Of a stretch of DNA of 64,000 bases, positions 57,180 through 64,000 are shown in pieces. A model generated the notes under the pieces. That model was given only the letters and a program-made list of their open reading frames with translations, searched no databases and was not told where the DNA came from. Position 1 is the stretch's first letter; every line of letters begins with the position of its first letter. The position numbers were made by a program, and so were the translations under genes. Source of the stretch: an uncultured Oscillospiraceae bacterium (GTDB taxonomy: Bacteria > Bacillota > Clostridia > Oscillospirales > Oscillospiraceae); contig CAKSWA010000005.1 in assembly GCA_934511165.1 (NCBI GenBank), forward strand, positions 1 to 64,000, given 5' to 3'.

Positions 57180-58664
57180 TTACTTCAACTGCGCCTTCAG
57201 TTCCTGAAAGCTCTCCAGTGCGCTCTGGAGGTTTTCGATGATATCATCGGCCAGCACGTCGGGCGAGGGCAGGTTGTCCAGATCGGCAAGGGACTTGTCC
57301 TTGATCCAGAAGATATCGAGGCTGGTCTTGTCCCGCGCAAGGATATCGGCAATATCGAATCTGCGCCAGCGGCCATCCGGGGTATCTTCGCTCCACGTTT
57401 CGGTGCGTTCGTACCGATTCTCCGGATGATAACAGGCGATGAAGTCCAGCAGATCGGAATACTGCATCGGATGCTGTTTCAGCGTAAAGTGAACGTTGGT
57501 GCGGAAATCGTAGATCCAGACGGCCTTCGTCTGCGTTTCGGCGCTGGCCGGACGCTTATCGAAGAAAATGACGTTCGCTTTGACGCCCGGCTTATAGAAG
57601 ATGCCCGTGGGCAGACGCAGGATTGTATGCAGATCACAGGTAGCAAGCAGCTTCTTGCGGACAATCTCGCCTGCGCCGCCCTCAAAGAGCACGTTGTCCG
57701 GCACGACCACCGCAGCCTTGCCCGTGGCTTTCAGGATGGTATTGATGTGCTGGACGAAATTGAGCTGCTTGTTGCTGCTGGTAGTCCAGAAATCCTGACG
57801 GTTATATACGAGGTCCTCTTCCTCCTGTTCGCCTTCCTCATTGGTGAAGGTGAGGGAGGATTTTTTGCCGAAGGGCGGGTTGGTGAGAACGTAATCCACG
57901 CGATAGCCGGGATCGGTGAGCAGCGAATCGCCGTGGGCGACAGGAACGCTGCCGTAAATATCCCCGATGTTGTGCAGGTACAGATTCATCAGGCACAGCT
58001 TGAAGGTGGACGCCACCAGCTCATTTCCGTAGAAAGTCCCGTTTTTCAGGAATTCCTTCTGCTCCCGATCGAGAGTATAATTCTTGGGATCAGCAAGGAA
58101 CAACTGCGCCGCGAGGAAGAATCCGCCGCTGCCACAGCAGGGGTCCGCGATTGTTTTCATCGGCTCCGGGCGGATGCAGGCGACCATCGCCTGGATCAGC
58201 GCACGGGGCGTGAAATACTGGCCTGCGCCGGATTTTACGTCTTCTGCGTTTTTCTGCAGCAGGCCCTCATAGATTTCTCCCTTCACGTCCGAAGACATGG
58301 AGACCCATTTCTCCCGGTCGATCATCTGCACAATCCGGTAAAGGATTGCGGCGTTGCTGACCTTGTTGATCGCACCCTTGAAGATCTGACCGAGGATACC
58401 GCTCTGCTCACCCAGCTTTTCTAGCGTCTTTTTATACTGCTCTTCCAGATCCGCACCCGTGAGCGTATTCATATCTGTCCAGCCGTAGCCTGCCGGGATG
58501 CCTGTATCCCGCTTATACGGTGGCTTGCTGTATTCGTCGGACATTTTGAGGAAGATTAAATATGTAAGCTGTTCCAGATAATCGCCATAGGATACGCCGT
58601 CGTCTCGCAAGGGGCCACACATACCCCAGACTTTGGAGATGATGGATGATGTTTGTTCAGGCAT
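57180..58664 (-). CDS. hsdM: Type I restriction-modification methyltransferase subunit HsdM
   Basis: A 494-residue N6-adenine methyltransferase. An N-terminal helical domain (1-140) precedes motif I DPCCGSGGF (174-182) and the catalytic NPPF (262-265). The C-terminal helical part contacts HsdS. With HsdS it methylates the recognition site; with HsdR it cuts unmodified DNA. AGGGGG precedes the ATG at 8 bases. It is unusual in being separated from hsdS by a small membrane protein gene, with hsdR first in the operon. Confidence 0.95.
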   Translation of the reverse strand: MPEQTSSIISKVWGMCGPLRDDGVSYGDYLEQLTYLIFLKMSDEYSKPPYKRDTGIPAGYGWTDMNTLTGADLEEQYKKTLEKLGEQSGILGQIFKGAINKVSNAAILYRIVQMIDREKWVSMSSDVKGEIYEGLLQKNAEDVKSGAGQYFTPRALIQAMVACIRPEPMKTIADPCCGSGGFFLAAQLFLADPKNYTLDREQKEFLKNGTFYGNELVASTFKLCLMNLYLHNIGDIYGSVPVAHGDSLLTDPGYRVDYVLTNPPFGKKSSLTFTNEEGEQEEEDLVYNRQDFWTTSSNKQLNFVQHINTILKATGKAAVVVPDNVLFEGGAGEIVRKKLLATCDLHTILRLPTGIFYKPGVKANVIFFDKRPASAETQTKAVWIYDFRTNVHFTLKQHPMQYSDLLDFIACYHPENRYERTETWSEDTPDGRWRRFDIADILARDKTSLDIFWIKDKSLADLDNLPSPDVLADDIIENLQSALESFQELKAQLK

Positions 58665-58677
58665 AAGGTTAGCCCCC

Positions 58678-59277
58678 TTAACACTCGATGTACTTAGGTG
58701 ATTTTGTGTTGTACTGCACAAGACTAATGTGGTGAGGATGGACCTGAAAAGAGATATCAACTGTCTGTTCGTAATGATTGCCGAGAAAATCATCAAAGCA
58801 GATTATAAGAGAGGTTTCAGCATACTGTGGCTCTTTATCCGGCACAGCAGCAGAAATGATAAATGTGCTTGTACAGCATTCTTCTTGCTTTAATAAACTG
58901 GCGGATAAATGCTGTTCCTGCTTGATATCACCAGAAACCCATTGGCACTTTAGATTTACTGCAAGGCCGAGACCGATATTTGTTACATCAATGCTCATAC
59001 CGGAAGATGAGGCGTGGTTATCAGCGGTACGGTTGATATTCAACCACATATTGGGAAGATATGATCCTCGCTCGCCATTGGTAATCCATTCGCCAAAAGA
59101 AACCTGCATGTACGGCATATGCTCAAGGCGCTTAGTTTCATCGAATTGGCGTTTTGATTCAATAAGCTGTTTCTCTGTGGCACGCGCGGACTTATGGTTT
59201 GCAAACCATATGGCAATCGTAGCGATAACATAAACAAGTGTTATTCCTACCATCAGCCAATCAGTAATCGTTGGCAT
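58678..59277 (-). CDS. Small membrane protein between hsdS and hsdM
   Basis: A 199-residue protein. One transmembrane helix (about 8-27) is followed by a short charged helix (about 28-48, RATEKQLIESKRQFDETKRL) and a beta-rich domain (VTNIGLGLAVNLKCQW). The overall plan, helix then a TNxG-containing beta domain, is shared with the last gene of the operon. It starts 2 bases after the hsdS stop with GGGAGG 8 bases upstream, and hsdM starts 13 bases after it, so it is fully integrated into the operon. No known domain is recognised. Confidence 0.72.
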   Translation of the reverse strand: MPTITDWLMVGITLVYVIATIAIWFANHKSARATEKQLIESKRQFDETKRLEHMPYMQVSFGEWITNGERGSYLPNMWLNINRTADNHASSSGMSIDVTNIGLGLAVNLKCQWVSGDIKQEQHLSASLLKQEECCTSTFIISAAVPDKEPQYAETSLIICFDDFLGNHYEQTVDISFQVHPHHISLVQYNTKSPKYIEC

Positions 59278-59279
59278 GC

Positions 59280-60500
59280 TCACAGCCTCCCTTCAAAGGC
59301 GTCTTTCAAAATACTCTGCCGCATGGCCTCTGCCTGCTGTAAGGCGGTATCCACGGTCTGCTCAATGCTGTCGCAGACTGACATACGTGATTCTATTTTG
59401 GAAATCACATTGTGCTGTTCATCGATGCTGCAATACGGAACAATGAGGTTTTCCAATGTATCCAAATTGATGTTCTTTTGTGCAGTTGCAGGAGCAAAAG
59501 CCCACAAACGGATTTTTTGCGATTCAATAAAATATCGGATATATTCTGCAAGAACACTATTGTTTGGCGTAAAACCCACTACGCTATCCGGGAAACAGGC
59601 ATCAATCCCCAAAAAAGCCGTCTCCGCGATATTTGCAGCTATCGTTATACACAAAGTTCCTTTTGGCCATAGTTTACTCTGTGAAAGGCCAAACCCGCCA
59701 TATTGCTTGGTAAATGTAGTAATATGATTTGTTGCAGCCTTAACATCCCCTGTTTGAATGAAAGGATACTTCCCGTCAAGGAACAGCTTGGGATCATTTC
59801 TTGGCCTATGCTTTGATTTACCTCGTCCCAAATCCCCCAGATGTTTCAGTGCAATATAATGCCATTCTTCTGGTATCACGGGAAGTGTTTTCGTTTCTTC
59901 ACCTGATGCCCATGATAGCGATAGACTCACAGGAATATGATTAGTCAACCGACCCTCAAACGCCTCTTTCAGCACGGCCTGCCGATACACCGCAAGTTGT
60001 GCTTTTGTTTTTTTCAGCGTTTCCACCCCGGCGTCGAGTTGGGAGAACAGTTCCTCAATCCGGGAAACGATGCGCTCCTGCTCTGAGAGGGGTGGGATGG
60101 GTATTTCAAGATTCTTAACGACATCCTGCGTTATGGCTTTAAATGTTGTCCCTGTGCCTTTTGAAGCCAGTTGTGCCTCAAAATATCTGAAAAAAAGGAG
60201 AACATAGCGAGTGAGCAATACTTCTGAGGGACGGATTGCAGTAAGGCCGCGCCCAATGCACACCTTGCATGGAGCAAGATTGGTCGGGCCAACAGGTGCT
60301 CGGACGGAAAGAAGGATATCATCCTTCTCAGCTATTTTCGTTGGTTGGGAGCAATACACTCGTATGGACGGATATAGCTCACCGAAGTCGGCTTTACCTT
60401 GAAAAAACGGAAGCCCATCACCGTTGGAATTGTAATATTTGGATTCCGGGGATTGCCCTGCAATTATAGTGCAGCATTCTTTTAGCTTCTTTACTTCCAT
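59280..60500 (-). CDS. hsdS: Type I restriction-modification specificity subunit HsdS
   Basis: A 406-residue DNA recognition subunit with two half-repeats. Each half has a target recognition domain followed by a conserved coiled-coil spacer; the first ends LKEAFEGRL (177-185), the second LKDAFEGRL (398-406). IPIPPLSEQERIVSRIEELF is the typical spacer motif. Two different TRDs imply a bipartite asymmetric target. The start is one base after the hsdR stop. Only one hsdS is visible, so phase-variable shuffling with a second copy is not supported here. Confidence 0.95.
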   Translation of the reverse strand: MEVKKLKECCTIIAGQSPESKYYNSNGDGLPFFQGKADFGELYPSIRVYCSQPTKIAEKDDILLSVRAPVGPTNLAPCKVCIGRGLTAIRPSEVLLTRYVLLFFRYFEAQLASKGTGTTFKAITQDVVKNLEIPIPPLSEQERIVSRIEELFSQLDAGVETLKKTKAQLAVYRQAVLKEAFEGRLTNHIPVSLSLSWASGEETKTLPVIPEEWHYIALKHLGDLGRGKSKHRPRNDPKLFLDGKYPFIQTGDVKAATNHITTFTKQYGGFGLSQSKLWPKGTLCITIAANIAETAFLGIDACFPDSVVGFTPNNSVLAEYIRYFIESQKIRLWAFAPATAQKNINLDTLENLIVPYCSIDEQHNVISKIESRMSVCDSIEQTVDTALQQAEAMRQSILKDAFEGRL

Positions 60501-60501
60501 A

Positions 60502-63252
60502 TCACGCCACCAGTTCCACGTTCATTTCCTGCAAAATCGCCTCATAGCTGTCCCCGAACACATCGTAAAACCTGCCAAGACCGCCCTTACGGTCAAAAGG
60601 ACTGAGGTCAAGATCCTCCGGCTCAATACTGAGGGAAACAGCGATGTGATCCTTGATGAGGCGCAGCCATTCCATCTGCTCATCTGTAAAATGGATATGG
60701 CCTGCGTTCCGGCGCAGCGTCCACTGCATGAAGTTATAATTCACCTTGTCCGCGAACGGGGCGAGATGATCGGCATAGCCCATCTCAAAGCGGATGATGG
60801 AGATCAGGTCCGTAAGCTGAGCCACGGTGCCCCGCTTGACCTTTTCCGGCTTCCTGATGGCATAGCATTCCCACAGGCGCTCGATGGTGATGTTCTGCGC
60901 CTTCAGCTTTTCATACAGGGCTTTGAGCTTTGTGATCGCCATGGGACGGTCCTTGTACCGCTGATCGTAAATGATCCGCAGGGCAAGGATTTCATCCTTG
61001 TTCTCCTCGATAAACGCATGGAAGGTCTTGAGGATGCGGTCTGCATTCGCCTGCTTGTCGGTATCATACCCGGCAAAGAGCACCGTGTCGATATTCACGG
61101 AATCGATGACCTGCTCATGGCTGCGGCGCACATTCTCGATGTAATCGCGAATATCCGGATTATAGAAGGGCTGAACAGCCTGCTTGATCAGGTTCTCCTT
61201 TGCCTCATCCATGCGGCGCTGCTCGTCCTCGGTCGGCTCATGATCGTCGGACAGATCGACACCGGCCTTGGAGGAAACAATATCCGGATCAAAAGCATCC
61301 AACAGCCGCTGGGCGATGTTCCCGGCGCTGCTGCCGACGGTGCTGCTGAATTCGGTGCGCTCCCGGTCGGTCATCTGGCTGTTGAGCCGGATGACGCGGT
61401 TGGCGAGGGATGTAAGGGTGTCTTCATCCTTCGCGCCCATGGCCACATTCAGCATCAGTTCCTTCATGCTGACGGAGGGCTTGCGCTCCAGCGTGCGGGT
61501 CTCGGTCTTTTTGGATTTCGTGACGCCAACGGCGTCCACGATCACAAAATGATCCTTGTTCTCCGTGGCGGAAGGCGTTACCTTCTGCAGGTCGTCCTTG
61601 CCGAGGGTGCGGGTGCCGCGCCCTTTCATCTGCTCAAAATAATTCTTGCTGCGAACATCGCGCATGAAGATCAGGCACTCGATGGGCTTCACGTCCGTCC
61701 CGGTGGCGATCATGTCAACGGTAACGGCAATACGGGGATTATAATCGTTGCGGAAGGCGCTGAGAACAGTCTCCGGACGATCCGCCTGACAGGTGATCTT
61801 CTGGCAGAATTCATTGCCCTCACCGAATTCCTCCCGGACGATCTGAATGATATCATCCGCATGGCTGTCGGTCTTGGCGAAGATCAGCGTCTTGGGTACT
61901 TCGCGGCGATGCGGGAAAAGCTGCGTGAACAGGTTATTCCGGAATGCCCGGATCACGGTGCGGATCTGGCTGGGATTCACAACGTCCCGATCCAGCTTTG
62001 CCGTGGTATAGATCAGGTCCTCGTCCATCTGTTTCCAGCGCTTGGCGCGAGTCAGGCGGTCCCGGTACTCGATCTGCTGCTTCAGGATCATCGCGCCGTT
62101 TTTCGTCACGTCGGTTTCAATGAGGAAAATGTCCTCGCCCACATTCACGCCGTCGATGATGGCCTGCTCACGGGAATACTCGCTGACCACGTTCTGGTTG
62201 AAAAAGGCAAAGGTGCGCTTGTCCGGCGTAGCGGTCAGGCCAATGATGAAGGCGTCGAAATATTCCAGCACCTGATTCCACACGTTGTAGATCGACCGAT
62301 GGCATTCATCGACAATGATGCAGTCGAAAAACTCCGGGGGAACCTTTTCGTTATAGACGACCTCTTTTGCGGCCTGTGTGTCGGCTCCGGCCTGCTCGAA
62401 GAAGGATTCTTCCTCTGCGGATTCATCCATTTCCTCACCCTTCAGGATGGAGTACATCCGCTGAATGGTGCTGATGCAGATCTGGATGTCATTGGGGATA
62501 TAGGAACTGTTCAGGCGGCGAACACCGTAAAGCTGGGCAAAGGAGCGGTTGTCGTCATTTGGCGTATAGGCAAGGAATTCCCGCTCCGCCTGCTCACCCA
62601 GTGACTTGGTGTCCACGAGGAACAGGATGCGCTTCATCTTGCCAAACTTCAGCAGACGGTATGCTGCCGTGATTGCTGTGAAAGTCTTGCCTGCGCCGGT
62701 TGCCATCTGCACCAGCGCCTTGGGGCGATTATCCGCAAAGGAAGCATCCAGATTCCGGATCGCTGTGATCTGGCATTTGCGGAATCCGGTGGTGTCGAAA
62801 GCCGGGAAGCGCTTCATGTTGTTGCGGATCGTATCGTCCTTTGCAAGCAGGGCCAGCAGCGTTTCCGGCCTGTGGAAGGAAAATACACGCCGGGAGCGAT
62901 ACTTGACATCAGCATAATCCGTGAAACGGGTAAGCTGCCCGGTGGCTTCATAGGCAAAGCGGATCTTATACTCGGTGGTTATGTATTTGAAGGTGCTGTT
63001 GGCATAGCGCCCGGACTGGCCCTCGACGACCGTGATGTTCTCGCCCAGCTCGTCCTTCTTCGCTTCAATCACGCCTACGGGCTTCCCATCGACAAAAAGC
63101 GCATAGTCAACCGGCCCGGTACTGGTGGGATATTCCCGAACAGCAACACCGAGAGAAGCCATGGGATTCACTTTTTTCAGATCCTGAACGACCCATCCGG
63201 ATTGCGCAAGACGGGCATCAATCAGTTGTCTGGCTCTTTCTTCAGGAGTCAT
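60502..63252 (-). CDS. hsdR: Type I restriction endonuclease subunit HsdR
   Basis: A 916-residue motor-nuclease. A PD-(D/E)xK nuclease domain has D49, E63 and K65 (VDYALFV...VIEAKK). A superfamily 2 helicase core follows: Walker A ATGAGKT (184-190), DECHRS, GLTATP and the late motif MKGRGTRTLG. The C-terminal region is of the EcoEI-R type and docks on the HsdM-HsdS complex. I chose the start at 63252 for its GGGAGG site; longer upstream starts lack one. It is the first gene of the minus-strand operon. The enzyme cuts at a distance from unmethylated sites. Confidence 0.95.
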   Translation of the reverse strand: MTPEERARQLIDARLAQSGWVVQDLKKVNPMASLGVAVREYPTSTGPVDYALFVDGKPVGVIEAKKDELGENITVVEGQSGRYANSTFKYITTEYKIRFAYEATGQLTRFTDYADVKYRSRRVFSFHRPETLLALLAKDDTIRNNMKRFPAFDTTGFRKCQITAIRNLDASFADNRPKALVQMATGAGKTFTAITAAYRLLKFGKMKRILFLVDTKSLGEQAEREFLAYTPNDDNRSFAQLYGVRRLNSSYIPNDIQICISTIQRMYSILKGEEMDESAEEESFFEQAGADTQAAKEVVYNEKVPPEFFDCIIVDECHRSIYNVWNQVLEYFDAFIIGLTATPDKRTFAFFNQNVVSEYSREQAIIDGVNVGEDIFLIETDVTKNGAMILKQQIEYRDRLTRAKRWKQMDEDLIYTTAKLDRDVVNPSQIRTVIRAFRNNLFTQLFPHRREVPKTLIFAKTDSHADDIIQIVREEFGEGNEFCQKITCQADRPETVLSAFRNDYNPRIAVTVDMIATGTDVKPIECLIFMRDVRSKNYFEQMKGRGTRTLGKDDLQKVTPSATENKDHFVIVDAVGVTKSKKTETRTLERKPSVSMKELMLNVAMGAKDEDTLTSLANRVIRLNSQMTDRERTEFSSTVGSSAGNIAQRLLDAFDPDIVSSKAGVDLSDDHEPTEDEQRRMDEAKENLIKQAVQPFYNPDIRDYIENVRRSHEQVIDSVNIDTVLFAGYDTDKQANADRILKTFHAFIEENKDEILALRIIYDQRYKDRPMAITKLKALYEKLKAQNITIERLWECYAIRKPEKVKRGTVAQLTDLISIIRFEMGYADHLAPFADKVNYNFMQWTLRRNAGHIHFTDEQMEWLRLIKDHIAVSLSIEPEDLDLSPFDRKGGLGRFYDVFGDSYEAILQEMNVELVA

Positions 63253-63307
63253 GTTGGTTGCCTCCCAGCACAACAAAAAACAAATCACACTTATATTTCG
63301 ACATAAT

Positions 63308-63336
63308 ATTATATCACGATCCAGCTGGATAATCTA
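63308..63336 (-). promoter_or_regulatory. Putative promoter of the hsd operon
   Basis: On the minus strand, TATAAT lies about 56 bases before hsdR, with a poor -35 (TAGATT) 17 bases upstream. The 12-bp perfect palindrome ATCCAGCTGGAT (63319-63330) sits inside the spacer, where a bound repressor would block polymerase. No regulator gene is seen next to it. Confidence 0.4.
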
Positions 63337-63368
63337 CTGCTTCCGCAGCTTTTGCGGAGGCAGTTTTT
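63336..63368 (+). terminator. Terminator facing the hsd promoter region
   Basis: A 12-bp stem (ACTGCTTCCGCA / TGCGGAGGCAGT) with GCTTT loop is followed by five T on the plus strand. It would end any transcript reading plus-ward from antisense of hsdR. Confidence 0.6.
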
Positions 63369-63447
63369 ACGTTTTCTAATCCTTTTTTGAAAAGTGGTTA
63401 AGTTTTCCTCTTTCCTGTGGCCGTATATCAGGGAAGCAAATCTTTTC

Positions 63448-63658
63448 GGGGAAACACGTTAACAAAAGGGCATGCGTTTCTCCGTATGGTGGAGGAAGCA
63501 GAAAAAGTTTTGGGAAAACACCTGATCAAAACAGCATGTTTTTCTCCGTATAGCGGGAAACACCCGCTCAAAACAGTCTGTGTTTCTCCGTATAGCGGAG
63601 AGTGAAGAAAAAGTTTGAAAAACACTGGTCAAAACGGCCCATGTTTCTCCGTATGGTG
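63448..63658. repeat. Composite tandem repeats, four imperfect copies
   Basis: A unit of about 43 bases, with core GGAAACAC near its start and TTTCTCCGTAT near its end, occurs at about 63448, 63512, 63555 and 63617. Copies 1 and 3 are followed by an extra 20-base block (GGAGGAAGCAGAAAAAGTTT and a close variant), so the larger unit is about 107 bases repeated twice. The last copy runs into the recombinase remnant. Each unit holds a fragment of coding-like sequence, pointing to replication slippage or recombination in the end of a gene. Confidence 0.75.
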
Positions 63659-63784
63659 AAAAAAGCTGGCAAACCATACAGTGACCGCTTATGGCTTAAT
63701 CTGATCGACCGGGTAACGGTTTATGAGGACGGGCGGCTGGTCTTCCGATTCAAAAATGGAACAGAGATCACGGAAACTCTTTGA
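63602..63784 (+). pseudogene. C-terminal remnant of a large serine recombinase
   Basis: Sixty codons whose last 40 (PYSDRLWLNLIDRVTVYEDG, then RLVFRFKNGTEI) match the end of transposon-type serine recombinases with a DUF4368-like tail. The catalytic N-terminal resolvase domain is missing; the upstream sequence is the tandem repeat array. It is therefore a scar of a mobile element that once sat beside the hsd operon. A GTG at 63602 could start translation but this is unlikely to be functional. Confidence 0.6.
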
Positions 63785-63799
63785 CGGCAGATACGATAA

Positions 63800-63842
63800 C
63801 AGCCCGTGATGGGGACCGATTGATCCTCATCACGGGCTTTCC
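63800..63842 (+). terminator. Terminator after the recombinase remnant
   Basis: An 11-bp stem (AGCCCGTGATG / CATCACGGGCT), extended by GGGGA/TCCT, is followed by a short T-run. It still marks the original end of the recombinase gene. Confidence 0.7.
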
Positions 63843-63931
63843 TTATTGAAACGATTATGGCCGTTTGAAACGTTTGCTTTTCCGGCCAGCGTGCTTGTTT
63901 CGGGAAAATACCTTCTGAAAGGAGCTCGATT

Positions 63932-64000
63932 ATGACGGACGCCTGTACAAATGCACCCACTCACAGCAGAAAGCCTTGCTGTAAGCGGCTTTCCGGGCAA
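63932..64000 (+). CDS. Start of an unidentified gene cut by the window end
   Basis: AAGGAG lies 8 bases before an ATG, followed by 23 open codons (TDACTNAPTHSRKPCCKR) up to the window edge. The Cys/basic-rich start resembles short proteins accompanying transposon recombinases (TnpW-like) but is too short to identify. No frame-breaking stop occurs within the window. Confidence 0.45.
   Translation, partial: MTDACTNAPTHSRKPCCKRLSGQ

Noticed and set aside
59280..60500. Phase-variable hsdS shufflon
   Set aside because: Only one hsdS with two complete recognition domains is present, with no second partial hsdS or inverted repeats flanking it in the window.
60439..62604. A 721-codon plus-strand frame antisense to hsdR and the start of hsdS
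   Set aside because: HsdR motifs are clear on the minus strand; the plus-strand frame is a codon-bias shadow.
63253..63288. Upstream start for HsdR at 63288
   Set aside because: The extra 12 residues are hydrophobic and lack a site; GGGAGG lies 8 bases before the ATG at 63252.
63448..63658. CRISPR array
   Set aside because: The units are imperfect, the spacing alternates between about 0 and 20 bases with no unique spacers, and no cas gene is nearby.

Overview
This window looks like chromosomal DNA of a GC-rich, probably spore-forming member of the Clostridia (Oscillospiraceae-like). I infer this from the gene families and their order: a YunB sporulation protein, the plsX-acpP-rnc-smc-ftsY block, CdaR/PucR, LCP and DUF4830 proteins, and a class A RNase P RNA. 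No species can be named from the sequence alone. Coding density is high, many genes overlap by 1 to 17 bases, and strong Shine-Dalgarno sites decide most starts.

Layout. 1-1374: end of tuf, a DUF4830 protein on the minus strand and an RsuA-type pseudouridine synthase. 1505-8187: a CdaR/PucR-like regulator, ftsE-ftsX, two paired coiled-coil M23 proteins (one with intact metal ligands, one with a lost ligand) and a degenerate S41 protease. Together these make a plausible cell-wall hydrolysis module. 8243-10796: greA and a lysyl-tRNA synthetase carrying an extra C-terminal tRNA-binding domain. 10800-11480: a scar-like stretch with short direct repeats, three terminator-like hairpins and a gene fragment. 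11534-15631: two TetR-type regulators, a radical SAM protein, a DUF308 membrane protein and a cupin. 15784-22372: sbcD-sbcC, an FMN reductase, a SpoU-type RNA methyltransferase and dprA. 22388-28833: topA, trmFO, plsX, acpP, rnc and an Elp3-like radical SAM protein. 28906-39511: smc, ftsY, rdgB, a YhbY-family gene, a nadD-yqeK fusion, an LCP protein, rsfS and leuS.

39622-45678: a small lipoprotein, rnpB on the minus strand with a promoter divergent from murD, a methionine-gamma-lyase-family PLP enzyme, yunB and ligA. 45679-46190: a gene graveyard with remnants of an apparent methyltransferase and of an Ltp-domain protein. 46253-51633: an MMPL/RND transporter overlapping a large GLUG-repeat surface protein, then a DUF1622 protein. 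51726-55405: a FAD oxidoreductase plus FNR/2Fe-2S reductase operon with a GntR/FadR regulator downstream.

55420-64000 is an accessory island. A cluster of hairpins borders one side. Inside is a minus-strand Type I restriction-modification operon in the order hsdR - hsdS - small membrane protein - hsdM - STAS-like/GHKL ATPase - small membrane protein. The three extra genes are packed within 2-25 bases of the hsd genes and are the best candidate here for an undescribed system. On the far side are composite tandem repeats, the C-terminal remnant of an apparent serine recombinase and a gene running off the window edge, all consistent with mobile-element activity.
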